Source: Cytobacillus stercorigallinarum (GTDB lineage Bacteria > Bacillota > Bacilli > Bacillales > Cytobacillaceae). From it: a stretch of 64,000 bases of DNA. The position numbers were made by a program, and so were the translations under genes. The stretch is taken from contig NZ_JACSQT010000008.1 in the NCBI RefSeq assembly GCF_014836495.1, positions 1-64,000 on the forward strand. The letters are read 5' to 3'. Positions 1 to 9,055 of this stretch are shown here, piece by piece; within the stretch, counting starts at the first letter, position 1; every line of letters starts with the position of its first letter. The notes beneath the pieces are model-generated. The model did not search any database and was not told where the DNA came from. It saw only the letters and a program-made list of their open reading frames with translations.

Positions 1-72
1 TTCTTTGCACAAAATAATAAAATTGAACATTTTGAGTATTTTTAATAGTGAAAATAAATTAATGCAACACTA

Positions 73-852
73 GTGATGTTTGTTGATTATATTAATCATT
101 TATCAGATAGAACGTTACGCTTTATATGTTTACCTTATATCGGATCGGATTTCCAACAATTAAGGTGTGATGCTTCAACAACAGATGAAACAGCGATAAA
201 AGATATGCAGGAAGTAACGGAAAATAATTCTTTCTTTCCAAAATATGTTGAATATATTAGCTCTTCAGATGCAGATTTTTTGAAAAGGCATTTGGTTACA
301 GTAATGACAGGCTGGTATGAAGCAATTATCAAACCAGAAGAAAAGCAGCTACGAAACATTCTCGAAAAAGATAAAAAGCTAAAAGAGTCTATGTATAAAA
401 AGATGACAGCTGAAGAATTAGTAGAATGGGCGACAGGAGGCATCATTTATCATCCCGAACCAAGTGTAAAGAATGTGATGCTCATTCCCCAATATACATA
501 CAGGCCGTGGAATATTGAAGCTGATATAGAAGAAACAAAAGTATTCTATTACTCAGTATCGGATGAGAGTATAAGAGATACGAAGCCCTATGCAGTTAAT
601 CCATCATTAGTTCTTAGATACAAGGCATTAGGGGATGAAACAAGAATGAGAATGGTGAAATTACTTTCTGAAGGCGAATGTAGTTTACAAGAAATAACGG
701 AGCGGTTAGCACTTGGGAAAACAACAGCTCATCACCATTTAAAAATTTTAAAAACAGCAAAACTAGTCGATACTGAAACATCTAAATATAAATTAAAACA
801 ACAAGCACTCCATTGGATGAATGAGGAAATGGGCATCTATCTTTCACAATAA
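73..852 (+). CDS. ArsR-type winged-helix transcriptional regulator, probably lacking its normal N-terminus
   Basis: Residues about 181-235 form a clear ArsR-type winged helix (LGDETRMRMVKLL, then the TTAHHHLKIL recognition helix); the rest is the sensor-like region seen in longer ArsR proteins of the DUF5937 type. Those proteins usually run about 320-340 residues, whereas this reading frame gives 259 from a GTG at 73 (ATG at 76). No ribosome binding site precedes either start, and four in-frame stops lie at 43-57. The N-terminal 60-80 residues are therefore missing, through a frameshift, decay or a start I cannot see at the window edge. The GNAT gene follows 25 bases downstream and may be co-transcribed. 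The ligand is unknown. Confidence 0.7.
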   Translation: MMFVDYINHLSDRTLRFICLPYIGSDFQQLRCDASTTDETAIKDMQEVTENNSFFPKYVEYISSSDADFLKRHLVTVMTGWYEAIIKPEEKQLRNILEKDKKLKESMYKKMTAEELVEWATGGIIYHPEPSVKNVMLIPQYTYRPWNIEADIEETKVFYYSVSDESIRDTKPYAVNPSLVLRYKALGDETRMRMVKLLSEGECSLQEITERLALGKTTAHHHLKILKTAKLVDTETSKYKLKQQALHWMNEEMGIYLSQ

Positions 853-877
853 TGTTGAAATCAGGTGAGGAACGATA

Positions 878-1417
878 ATGATAAGGTTAAAGATTAACAA
901 CGAGCTAGAATTGAAGGGTTTTATGTATGAAGAGGCGGATGAACTATTTGCGCTTATTAATGAGAATCGTACATACTTACGCGAATGGCTTCCATGGGTA
1001 GATGGAACAAAATCTGTTCAAGATTCAAAAGCGTTTATTGACCATACAGTTGAACAAATGGATCGAAATACTGGCTTAACCGTTGGTATTAGAGAAAACG
1101 GAAAGTTAATCGGCATCATTGGCTATAATAAGTTGAATCATGCCAATCGGATAGGTACAATCGGGTATTGGCTTTCACAGCAGGCAGAAGGTAAAGGTTT
1201 GATGACAAAAGCTGTGCAAGCGATGATTTCCTACGGATTTACTCAGCTTAATTTAAATAAAGTAGAAATTCATGCTGCAGTTAAAAATAGTAAAAGTCGT
1301 CGTATACCTGAAAAGCTTGGTTTTGTATATGAAGGAACGATTAGAGATGGCGAATGGCTCTATCATTATTATGTTGACACAGTTATTTATGGTTTGTTGA
1401 AAAGAGAATATAAGTGA
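878..1417 (+). CDS. GNAT-family N-acetyltransferase, RimJ/RimL (YdaF) type
   Basis: A 179-residue GNAT enzyme resembling the ribosomal-protein-serine acetyltransferase group. It has the RimL-type start (NELELKGFMYEEADELFALI), REWLPWVD near residue 35, a GTIGYWLSQQAEGKGLMTKA acetyl-CoA loop near residues 90-110, and the VEIHAAVKNSKSRRIPEKLGF segment. The usual Asn-Ser before the final helix is present as KNSKSRRI. GGTGAGG at 864-870 supports the ATG at 878. A Rho-independent terminator follows directly, so the transcript ends here. The family transfers acetyl from acetyl-CoA to amines; the real substrate cannot be read from sequence. Confidence 0.85.
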   Translation: MIRLKINNELELKGFMYEEADELFALINENRTYLREWLPWVDGTKSVQDSKAFIDHTVEQMDRNTGLTVGIRENGKLIGIIGYNKLNHANRIGTIGYWLSQQAEGKGLMTKAVQAMISYGFTQLNLNKVEIHAAVKNSKSRRIPEKLGFVYEGTIRDGEWLYHYYVDTVIYGLLKREYK

Positions 1418-1434
1418 TGAGCTACCATTGATGC

Positions 1435-1473
1435 AAGAACAAATTCTATTTAAAAGAATTTGTTCTTTTCTTT
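1435..1473 (+). terminator. Rho-independent terminator after the GNAT gene
   Basis: Arms 1435-1447 and 1455-1467 form a perfect 13-bp stem around a 7-base loop, followed by a T-rich tail. Confidence 0.85.
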
Positions 1474-1544
1474 ATGAATAGAGTAGGAAAAAGGATTTAC
1501 TTCTAGAATCTTATTAAAGATAGAAAGTGGGTGGAGGATGAGAG

Positions 1545-3914
1545 ATGGAAATTAAAACAGAGGCAAAGAAAAATGTAAGATGGAAGCGCTTGCTACTATG
1601 GATGGGAGGGAGTCTTCTTGGGCTCATTCTACTTGTAATCATTGGCGCTTATTATTTCTTGAATCGCCCGTTACCTCAAGTTAATGGTGATATTCAACTG
1701 AAAGGGTTACAACAAGCTGTTGAGGTGGTCCGAGATGAAATGGGTGTTCCTCATATAGAAGCAACGAATGAGTATGACCTTTACTTTTCCCAAGGATATG
1801 TACAAGCGCAAGATCGTCTATTTCAAATGGACTTAAGTAGGCGGCAGGCATCTGGGAGATTAAGTGAAGTAATTGGTGAATCGACAGTAGATACAGATAA
1901 GTATTTCCGTACCTTGGGCTTAAGAAGAGCAGCAGAAGAATCAGTAGCTGAATATTCAGATGAGGGGATGCGGGTATTAAATGCATTTGCAGACGGAGTA
2001 AATGCCTATATAGAGGAATTACATACCACTGGAAAGTGGCCAATAGAATTTACGATACTTGGCTATAAACCGGAAGCATGGAAACCAATTGACTCATTAA
2101 CAATTGGTAAGTATATGGCCTTTGATTTGGGCGGACATTGGAAAGATCAAGCTTTTAGACAGTATCTGTTGCAAACATTTCCTGAAGAAAAAGCGTATGA
2201 TTTATTTCCGACCTATCCAGAAGAGGCACCAACTATTATTACTAAAGAACAATTAGATTTTTCAACCGCCTTTGCTCAAGCTGTTATCCCACATGAATTC
2301 AATGGGAGTAACAATTGGGTGGTAAGCGGAGATAAAACGGCAACTGGCAAAAGTCTTTTAGCAGATGATCCCCATTTAGGGTTGGCGACTCCTTCTGTAT
2401 GGTATCAAATGCACTTACAGTCTGATGAAGTGAATGTAGGTGGAGTGATATTTGCCGGAGTCCCTGGAATTATTTTAGGACATAACGAAAACATCGCATG
2501 GGGTGTGACTAATACTGGTCCTGATGTGCAAGATCTTTATATTGAAAAAAGAAATCCAGAAGATCCTCACTTGTTTCTTTATAACGACAAATGGGAGAAG
2601 GCTCAAGTGATAGCTGAGCCTATAAAGGTAAAGGATAGTGAAACAATTGATTATGAAGTCATAGAGACAAGACATGGGCCTATTATTTCAGAGTTTGCCG
2701 CCGATGCTGCTACTAGTGAAACGGCACTTTCATTACAGTGGACAGCATTAGAGGCAACGACAGAACTAGAGGCGATTTTAAATATGAATCACGCTGAAAA
2801 TTGGAAAGAATTCGAAGAGGCATTAGCAGCTTTTGAAGCACCAGCACAAAATTTTGTTTTTACAGATCGAGAAGGAAATATTGCTTATAAGGCGAATGGA
2901 AAAATTCCTATCAGGAAAAAAGGAAATGGCCTATTACCTGTACCGGGATGGACAGATGAGTATGCTTGGGAAGGTGCGATTCCTTATGACGAATTACCAA
3001 CTATCGTCAATCCGGAAGAAGGTTTTATTTCTACAGCCAATAATAAGGTGGTAGGAGATGATTACCGTTATCATATCAGTCACAATTGGGCGCAACCATA
3101 TAGACAAATGCGTATTCAAGAAGTATTAAGTGGAAGCAATAAATTAACTGCAGAAAATATGATGGAACTACAAATGGATGAAAAGAACCTTCAGGCAGAA
3201 GAATTTGTGCCTGTGATGCTTAAGCAATTAGCAAACGAAAAAGGTGAGAACATCCAATCAGCCCTTGACATCTTATCGAAATGGGACTATCAAGATCATC
3301 AAGATCTTGCTGCTCCTTATATTTTTAATCGCTGGATGGTTGAAATAGGAGAAGCATTATTTGAAGAGCAGATTCCAAAAGAAACGTTAGAATTATTTGG
3401 TGGTAAAAGATCGGCTGTTGATCAGCTTCTGCGTAATGCATTTGCAGGTAACCCGGGGCCATGGGTGAAGGATGTAGGGGGCATTAATGAATTATTAGTT
3501 GTATCGTTAACGGAAACACTTTCACAAATACAGGAAGATGAAGGCGGCGATATGGCAAATTGGAACTGGGGAGATTATCACCAAGTTTCCTTCACACACC
3601 CGTTATCTAGCGTAGCTCCTTTAAATTATTTATTTAATTATCAAGGTAGTATGGCAACAGGAGGAAGTGCTGTCACTGTTAAGGCAGCTGCATTTAAAAA
3701 TGATGGGACGGTGAATCACGGAGCATCATGGCGATTTGTTATGGATATGAACAATCCAATGCAGGCTTATCATATCGTCGGTCCAGGTCAATCTGGGCAT
3801 GTATCGAGTGACTGGTATCAAAATCAAATGGCGGATTGGGTAGAGGGAGATTATCATAAGACTACTTTAGGGGAGCCTGAAGGGAAGAGACTACTCTTAA
3901 CACCAGAAGAATGA
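1545..3914 (+). CDS. Penicillin acylase family Ntn-hydrolase, membrane-anchored
   Basis: A 789-residue penicillin amidase-type precursor. A basic N-terminus and one hydrophobic segment (about 15-38) suggest an uncleaved anchor facing outward. The alpha-chain region includes VRDEMGVPHIEA and QGYVQAQDRLFQMDLSRRQASGRLSE. The autocatalytic site NGSNNWVVSG places the nucleophile at Ser255, which becomes the N-terminus of the beta chain after self-processing. The family hydrolyses amide bonds of penicillins, acyl-homoserine lactones or related amides; the substrate here is unknown. GTGGAGG at 1531-1537 fixes the start. It appears monocistronic. Confidence 0.9.
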   Translation: MEIKTEAKKNVRWKRLLLWMGGSLLGLILLVIIGAYYFLNRPLPQVNGDIQLKGLQQAVEVVRDEMGVPHIEATNEYDLYFSQGYVQAQDRLFQMDLSRRQASGRLSEVIGESTVDTDKYFRTLGLRRAAEESVAEYSDEGMRVLNAFADGVNAYIEELHTTGKWPIEFTILGYKPEAWKPIDSLTIGKYMAFDLGGHWKDQAFRQYLLQTFPEEKAYDLFPTYPEEAPTIITKEQLDFSTAFAQAVIPHEFNGSNNWVVSGDKTATGKSLLADDPHLGLATPSVWYQMHLQSDEVNVGGVIFAGVPGIILGHNENIAWGVTNTGPDVQDLYIEKRNPEDPHLFLYNDKWEKAQVIAEPIKVKDSETIDYEVIETRHGPIISEFAADAATSETALSLQWTALEATTELEAILNMNHAENWKEFEEALAAFEAPAQNFVFTDREGNIAYKANGKIPIRKKGNGLLPVPGWTDEYAWEGAIPYDELPTIVNPEEGFISTANNKVVGDDYRYHISHNWAQPYRQMRIQEVLSGSNKLTAENMMELQMDEKNLQAEEFVPVMLKQLANEKGENIQSALDILSKWDYQDHQDLAAPYIFNRWMVEIGEALFEEQIPKETLELFGGKRSAVDQLLRNAFAGNPGPWVKDVGGINELLVVSLTETLSQIQEDEGGDMANWNWGDYHQVSFTHPLSSVAPLNYLFNYQGSMATGGSAVTVKAAAFKNDGTVNHGASWRFVMDMNNPMQAYHIVGPGQSGHVSSDWYQNQMADWVEGDYHKTTLGEPEGKRLLLTPEE

Positions 3915-4030
3915 TTATCTAGGATTTTTGAGTTGATAAGAAGAAGATAAATCCAACGCATTTTTTAATCGATTAAGATTTTACCCTTTTTAATATGTAC
4001 GGACTAGAGAAAGGTGAATGAGAAGAGAAA

Positions 4031-4061
4031 TAGCCAGCTAAAATAACTTTTTGGCTGGCTA
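4031..4061 (-). terminator. Terminator for the AEC permease gene
   Basis: Arms 4031-4038 and 4054-4061 form an 8-bp stem (TAGCCAGC). On the minus strand it is followed by a pyrimidine-rich tail (tttctcttctc), so it fits the minus-strand gene better than the acylase gene. Confidence 0.6.
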
Positions 4062-4079
4062 AAAAATGTAATTAAATGA

Positions 4080-5009
4080 TTACAAAAGAAAGCTTGCTAT
4101 CCAAGAAATCAAAGGAATGGTTAAGATAGAAATTAACGTGCTATATACCGTTACCATAATGGCTTCGTTTTCTTCTTGTGTGTAGCGGGAAAATAATACT
4201 GAAGCCAGCATGAAGGTAGGCATACTTGTTAAAATAACTAATAAGAAAGTTAAATCTGTTTGTATTGACGTAAAACGTAAACAAATGATGGCGAAAAGTG
4301 GTAATATCAACAATTTCATTAATAAAGGAAACCATAAACCTTGAAAGTAAAACCGTCGTCCAACTTGAAAGAAAGTTGGAAGCAGAAAGCCTATATATAA
4401 CATGGCTAATGGCGCAGCTAAGTTAGATAGCATTGAAGCCAGTTGCTTGAATATGATCGGAGCTTCCCAACCACTGATTACATATAACAACCCCAAACTA
4501 ATGGCTAATAAAGGTATGTTTAATAAAGCTTTTAATTGTTTAAATTGGAATTTTTGATTGCTTTGTAATAAATAGATACCTAATGAAAAAAGAACGACAT
4601 CTAACCCTGCATCAAATACAGCGGCTAATAATCCACCGAGAGGCCCAAATAATGTAGCACTAAGAGGGATGCCGATGAAACCTGTATTACCTAGGGCGGC
4701 GAGTAAAGCCAATTGTTTAGGCTGATTAAGGTGTAAAAGACGGCCTAGAACTAATGTAAGAATAATACCTCCAGCATTAAATACAATGGATATCCCGAAT
4801 ACGAGAAAGACTTGTTGGAAAATGACGTCCGTAATTTTAGTATTGAAAACACCATTCAATATAATAAAGGGAACAGCTAGATTTAAAATAATCATCATTA
4901 ATATATTTTTCATTTCTGCTGTGATTGATATCTTTAAAGCGATTAGTGCTCCGAAAACAATGATTATACCCATTGTTGAAATCGCAAGAATAACAGAGGT
5001 GACTTCCAT
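4080..5009 (-). CDS. AEC (auxin efflux carrier) family permease
   Basis: A 309-residue polytopic protein with about ten hydrophobic segments in two halves, the usual size and layout of the AEC family. Typical features are NTGFIGIPLSATLFG near residues 108-122 and the C-terminal stretch around TSMPTFMLASVLFSRY. Members carry organic acids or other anions across the cytoplasmic membrane; the substrate cannot be told here. AAAGGAGTG lies upstream of the ATG. The gene converges on the acylase gene and diverges from the dehydrogenase gene. Confidence 0.85.
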   Translation of the reverse strand: MEVTSVILAISTMGIIIVFGALIALKISITAEMKNILMMIILNLAVPFIILNGVFNTKITDVIFQQVFLVFGISIVFNAGGIILTLVLGRLLHLNQPKQLALLAALGNTGFIGIPLSATLFGPLGGLLAAVFDAGLDVVLFSLGIYLLQSNQKFQFKQLKALLNIPLLAISLGLLYVISGWEAPIIFKQLASMLSNLAAPLAMLYIGFLLPTFFQVGRRFYFQGLWFPLLMKLLILPLFAIICLRFTSIQTDLTFLLVILTSMPTFMLASVLFSRYTQEENEAIMVTVYSTLISILTIPLISWIASFLL

Positions 5010-5136
5010 ATGACACTCCTTTCAGTATAAATTATACTGAAAATTCTTATATTTTTATAGTTCATAAAAGCAGAAAACTATAAAAATATCATTGGACCAT
5101 TTATACTTAACGACAATAAGAAAGGTGTGGGTAGCT

Positions 5137-5976
5137 ATGGTTGCTAAAGTAGCGATAGTAACAGGAGCGAATTCAGGAATGGGCTTAGAAACGACAATCG
5201 GTCTTGTAAATAAAAATGTAAAAGTAATCATGCTCTGTAGAAGTAAAATAAGAGGTGAAGCCGCGCTACAAAAAGTGAAAGCCATTACAGGAAAAGAAAA
5301 TGTAGATTTAATGCTCTGTGATTTAAGTTCTATCAAAAGCATCGATGATTTTGTGGCAACCTTTTCTAGTAAATATCATCATTTGGATCTTTTAATCAAT
5401 AATGCAGGCGTAGTGACAATAAAAAGGCAAGAAACAGTTGATGGATTTGAGATGATGTTAGGGGTAAATCATCTCGGTCATTTCCATTTAACCAACCAAT
5501 TATTAGAAGCTTTGAAGGCTTCGGCTGCTGCAAGAATTGTCATTGTATCTTCTGGTGCCCATAAATGGGGGAAAATTGATTTTTCAGATCCGTTTTTTAA
5601 AAAGAGTTTTAATGTAGCAAAAGGTTATGGAAGATCGAAGCTAGCCAATTTATTATTCATGAAAGGTTTACATGAAAGAGTAGCGCATACAAATGTGACA
5701 GTGAATGCACTTCATCCAGGAGCTGTTGCCACAAACATAGGTGTGGATAGAGAAACAGGGTTTGGTGGCAAAGTGGTAAAATTGCTGGTGCCTTTTTTTA
5801 AAACGGCAGAGCAAGGAGCAGAAACGGCCATCTATTTAGCAACGAGTGCAGATGTAGAAGGGATATCCGGTGAGTACTTTATTGACAAGAAAAAAGCCCC
5901 TGTCTCTAAAAGGGCGAGTGATCCCCAACTAATCGAACACTTTTGGAGGTGGAGCATAGATCAGACGACGCTTTAG
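5137..5976 (+). CDS. Short-chain dehydrogenase/reductase (retinol dehydrogenase-like)
   Basis: A 279-residue classical SDR. It shows the cofactor motif TGANSGMG near the N-terminus, NNAGV, the catalytic Ser within IVSSGAHKWG, and Tyr-x-x-x-Lys as YGRSKLAN. MLCRS after beta-2 suggests NADP(H) preference, as in the retinol-dehydrogenase-like branch. The start at 5137 is chosen because AAAGGTG at 5121-5127 sits in front of it; upstream in-frame codons lack a ribosome binding site. The natural substrate is unknown. Confidence 0.85.
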   Translation: MVAKVAIVTGANSGMGLETTIGLVNKNVKVIMLCRSKIRGEAALQKVKAITGKENVDLMLCDLSSIKSIDDFVATFSSKYHHLDLLINNAGVVTIKRQETVDGFEMMLGVNHLGHFHLTNQLLEALKASAAARIVIVSSGAHKWGKIDFSDPFFKKSFNVAKGYGRSKLANLLFMKGLHERVAHTNVTVNALHPGAVATNIGVDRETGFGGKVVKLLVPFFKTAEQGAETAIYLATSADVEGISGEYFIDKKKAPVSKRASDPQLIEHFWRWSIDQTTL

Positions 5977-6279
5977 CTAATAATATCTAATAGCTAATTA
6001 AGATAACTCTATGGAAAGAAAAGATTAAACAAGTGAATAAAAGTTTATTCGAATCGTTTCATGCTTAAATGAAAGGAAATGAGAGTAGAAGAATGACAAG
6101 AGTTTATTAAGATAATAGACAAAGGGGATGAGACAAGTCTGAAAAAGTAGATTTCCTGATGGCACATAAACAAAAGTAGAGGAACAAATTTACGTTGATA
6201 AAGCATTTAGAAGTAGTAGAAATGAATAAAGGACAATGAAATCAATATAAGAAGATTAAAGGAAAGGATGGAGGCAGAA
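5977..6279 (+). other. Purine-rich intergenic region without a recognised gene
   Basis: About 300 bases, strongly purine-rich on the plus strand and broken by stops in all frames. I see no strong hairpin, operator or RNA element. The last part holds the GGAGG (6270-6274) used by the following gene. Confidence 0.5.
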
Positions 6280-7266
6280 ATGAGTTTTAAAGCATTAGTT
6301 GTAGATAAAAATGATAATGATTTTTCTATCCAATTGCGTCAGTTTGAGGTAAAGGATCTACCTGCTGGAGAAGTACTCATTAAAGTAAAATACTCCAGAG
6401 TAAATTATAAGGACAGTCTAGCTAGTATACCTAATGGAAATATCGTTAGGGAATATCCTATGGTACCGGGTATTGACTTAGCAGGCATCGTTGTTTCATC
6501 TCAACATCCTGATTTTTCAGAAGGAGATGAAGTCATCGCTACGAGTTATGAAATTGGAGTATCTAGATACGGAGGTTATAGTGAATATGCGCGAGTACCT
6601 GCACAATGGGTACTCCCACTTCCTAAAGGACTTACATTAAAAAAAGCAATGACGATTGGTACAGCTGGATTAACAGCGGCTCTTTCCATATTAAAATTAG
6701 AACAGAATGGCCTAACTGCAAATGATGGGAAGGTGCTAGTTACAGGGGCTACAGGTGGCGTTGGGAGTTTTGCTGTTGCCTTGTTAGCTAACCGTGGGTA
6801 TGAAGTTGTCGCAAGCACTGGAAAAAAGAATGAGCGTGATTACTTAGTGAACTTAGGAGCTTCTTCAGTGATTACAAGGGAAGAAGTATATGATGGGAAG
6901 TTAAGCGCATTAAGCAAGCAAAAATGGATAGCAGCGATTGATCCTGTCGGTGGAGAGCCATTAGCATCCTTGTTAAGCCAAATACAATATGGGGGTGCTG
7001 TAGCGGTCAGTGGTTTAACAGCTGGAACGAATCTACCTACGACTGTTTTTCCATTTATTTTACGTGGTGTTAGTCTCCTTGGGGTTGATTCCGTTTTCTG
7101 TCCAATGGAAACGAGGGAAGAAGCCTGGGCACTATTAGCAGAAGAAAGTGATAAACTTCCGTATGATCAGTTTATTTTTCAAGAAGTTTCATTGAATGAA
7201 GTGGAGCATGCCTTGCCGTTGCTTTTAAAAGGAGAAACGAGAGGCAGAGTGCTTGTACATATATAG
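6280..7266 (+). CDS. yhfP: YhfP/YhdH-family NADPH-dependent quinone/acrylyl-CoA reductase-like oxidoreductase
   Basis: A 328-residue medium-chain dehydrogenase/reductase closely resembling B. subtilis YhfP in length and in long shared stretches (for example NIVREYPMVPGIDLAG, GDEVIATSYEIGVSR, LVTGATGGVGSFAVALL). There are no zinc-ligand cysteines, as expected for the quinone-reductase branch. The cofactor fold occupies roughly residues 145-265. The ATG at 6280 is preferred over 6268 because GGAGG lies five bases before it. Family members reduce activated C=C bonds such as acrylyl-CoA or quinones. The physiological substrate is not known. Confidence 0.88.
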   Translation: MSFKALVVDKNDNDFSIQLRQFEVKDLPAGEVLIKVKYSRVNYKDSLASIPNGNIVREYPMVPGIDLAGIVVSSQHPDFSEGDEVIATSYEIGVSRYGGYSEYARVPAQWVLPLPKGLTLKKAMTIGTAGLTAALSILKLEQNGLTANDGKVLVTGATGGVGSFAVALLANRGYEVVASTGKKNERDYLVNLGASSVITREEVYDGKLSALSKQKWIAAIDPVGGEPLASLLSQIQYGGAVAVSGLTAGTNLPTTVFPFILRGVSLLGVDSVFCPMETREEAWALLAEESDKLPYDQFIFQEVSLNEVEHALPLLLKGETRGRVLVHI

Positions 7267-7328
7267 TCTCCGCTCATAATAACTGATAAAAAGACGGCCT
7301 AATTTCCGATAAGAATGGAGCGAAAGAC

Positions 7329-7868
7329 ATGCAGTTGAAAAGTAATCGTCTCGTCATTCGTTCATATATGTATGAAGATTATGAAGCTTGGATAGCGGGA
7401 TTAAAGAACCGTCTAGTATCGCAATCACGTCATGATGAAGGTCGCCCACATGATTTATCTGCTTATACCAAAGATAAATTCAAGAAGAAAATCGAGCAAT
7501 GGAGCAAGCAAGAGGATGATTGGCAATTATTTGAGCTGGGTATATTCAGAGAAAATGATGGTGCACATATAGGAAAAATAGAAATGTATCGAACACAGAG
7601 GAATGGCAAGGAGTTAGTACTACTTGGATATGCGATTCACAATCAATATTGGCGAAAAGGATATGGAAAAGAAAGTATAGTAACGATTATCCCTTTTATT
7701 TTTCAATATTTACAACCTGAAAGAATAGAATTACATATTGATAGTGATAACTTCGCTTCCATTCATTTAGCAGAATCTATTGGTTTTAATTATGAAGAAA
7801 AACAGTCTCAATTCTCATTTGATAGTGGAGAATGGAGCGAATTTTTTATCTATTATTTAGAGAAATAA
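7329..7868 (+). CDS. GNAT-family N-acetyltransferase
   Basis: A 179-residue GNAT enzyme with an acetyl-CoA loop (LLGYAIHNQYWRKGYGKESI) and a closing ERIELHIDSDNFASIHLAESIGFNYEE segment. GGAG sits eight bases before the ATG. It stands alone between the YhfP-type gene and a bidirectional terminator. The substrate is unknown. Confidence 0.85.
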   Translation: MQLKSNRLVIRSYMYEDYEAWIAGLKNRLVSQSRHDEGRPHDLSAYTKDKFKKKIEQWSKQEDDWQLFELGIFRENDGAHIGKIEMYRTQRNGKELVLLGYAIHNQYWRKGYGKESIVTIIPFIFQYLQPERIELHIDSDNFASIHLAESIGFNYEEKQSQFSFDSGEWSEFFIYYLEK

Positions 7869-7872
7869 GAAG

Positions 7873-7902
7873 AGGCTCCGCTTATAAAGGGGAGCCTTTC
7901 TA
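7873..7902. terminator. Bidirectional terminator between the GNAT gene and mtnD
   Basis: Arms 7873-7879 and 7891-7897 (AGGCTCC/GGAGCCT) with a T-rich tail on the plus strand and a shorter one on the minus strand, placed between convergent genes. Confidence 0.75.
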
Positions 7903-7905
7903 ATA

Positions 7906-8439
7906 TTAAGCGTTCAATTTTTCTTTCTCGTAAACAGGTACCCAACCTTCTGGTGTAACAAAGAGGCGAATAGCAACAACTTTTCGATCATCAGCTAAGG
8001 TGAAATAGTGACGTGTGTTTACGGGTACAGAAATTAAATCACCTGGATCTAAATGGACTTCAAAAAACGATTCATCTTTTCCTTGGATAATAAAGACCCC
8101 ATGCCCACTTACGATAAAGCGGACTTCATCATCTGTATGGTGGTGCTCTCTTTGAAAGTTAATTAATAATTCATCCAAATTTGGCGTACTGTCTGAAAGT
8201 GAAATTACATCTGCAGCTTTGTAGCCGCGTTTTTCAGAAATGGTTTTGATTTCAGTTGAAAATGCATCTAGTATGGCTTGCTTTTCATCATCAGACAAGT
8301 CGTATTTTTCGTGTAATGTCACTTCTAATTGTTCGATGTTCCAATTTTCATAGATGACTTCTTGTGCAGTTAAAAATGTAGCTACCTCTTGTTGATCAGT
8401 AATCACTTTTTCTTCGTTTTTAAATTTAATAATTGCCAT
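7906..8439 (-). CDS. mtnD: Acireductone dioxygenase (methionine salvage)
   Basis: A 177-residue cupin. The metal-binding stretch EHHHTDDEVRFIVSGHG supplies the His, His and Glu ligands of the ARD family, and a second His (TRHYFTL) completes the set. It oxidises 1,2-dihydroxy-3-keto-5-methylthiopentene to the keto-acid precursor of methionine (Fe form), or to methylthiopropionate and CO (Ni form). It is the last gene of the minus-strand mtnWXBD operon and overlaps the end of mtnB by 14 bases. Expression should follow the SAM riboswitch upstream of mtnW. Confidence 0.93.
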   Translation of the reverse strand: MAIIKFKNEEKVITDQQEVATFLTAQEVIYENWNIEQLEVTLHEKYDLSDDEKQAILDAFSTEIKTISEKRGYKAADVISLSDSTPNLDELLINFQREHHHTDDEVRFIVSGHGVFIIQGKDESFFEVHLDPGDLISVPVNTRHYFTLADDRKVVAIRLFVTPEGWVPVYEKEKLNA

Positions 8440-9055
8440 GTAAAACGCCTCCTTTTAATTGAATAAGAGATAATTTATATTGAAATAAAAATTCGCAAGC
8501 TTCTAATAATTTTTTTGCTTCGAATCCATTGACTCCCCAAACAGTAATCCCATGGTTATGAATTAAGACTGCCCCTTTCTCTTTACTGACGTAAGCAGAA
8601 AAGTGGGCCGCTAATGTAGGAATATCCGCATCATTGCGAATGATCGGGATGGTGAGTATATCATCTTCTCCCCATAATCCAAATGCTTTAATTAACTCTT
8701 GATGCTGAAAAGTTACTGCCCCTTCCTGATAGAAAAGCTCAGAAATAACATTATTAGCGACTGTATGCACATGTAGACTTGCGCCTGCAGGTGTTTTCTT
8801 ATAGATTTCACAATGTAATAAAGTCTCGGCTGAAGGTTTAGCTGACGTGCTTTCTAGAGGCCTTCCTTCTAAGTCTACTAATAAAAAATCATTGGCTGTT
8901 CGCTTTCTTTTATCAAGTCCGCTTGAAGTGACTAAAAAGCTGTTTTCATCTACGCGAATGGATAAATTACCACTAGTACCCATAAACCAATCTCTAGCTG
9001 CTAATTCATCTTTAATATCAGCTAATGTATCCCACTTTGTTTCATACGTTGTCAT
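8426..9055 (-). CDS. mtnB: Methylthioribulose-1-phosphate dehydratase
   Basis: A 209-residue class II aldolase/adducin-fold enzyme. Zinc ligands are visible as LHVHTVANN and the later LIHNHGITVWG; GTSGNLSIR near the N-terminus is also typical. It dehydrates 5-methylthioribulose-1-phosphate to the diketo compound used by MtnW. Its start overlaps the mtnX stop by four bases (ATGA), which points to translational coupling. Confidence 0.93.
   Translation of the reverse strand: MTTYETKWDTLADIKDELAARDWFMGTSGNLSIRVDENSFLVTSSGLDKRKRTANDFLLVDLEGRPLESTSAKPSAETLLHCEIYKKTPAGASLHVHTVANNVISELFYQEGAVTFQHQELIKAFGLWGEDDILTIPIIRNDADIPTLAAHFSAYVSKEKGAVLIHNHGITVWGVNGFEAKKLLEACEFLFQYKLSLIQLKGGVLHGNY

Noticed and set aside
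135-446. Open reading frame on the minus strand inside the ArsR gene
   Set aside because: It lies opposite a well-supported coding frame, lacks a ribosome binding site and has no recognisable motif.
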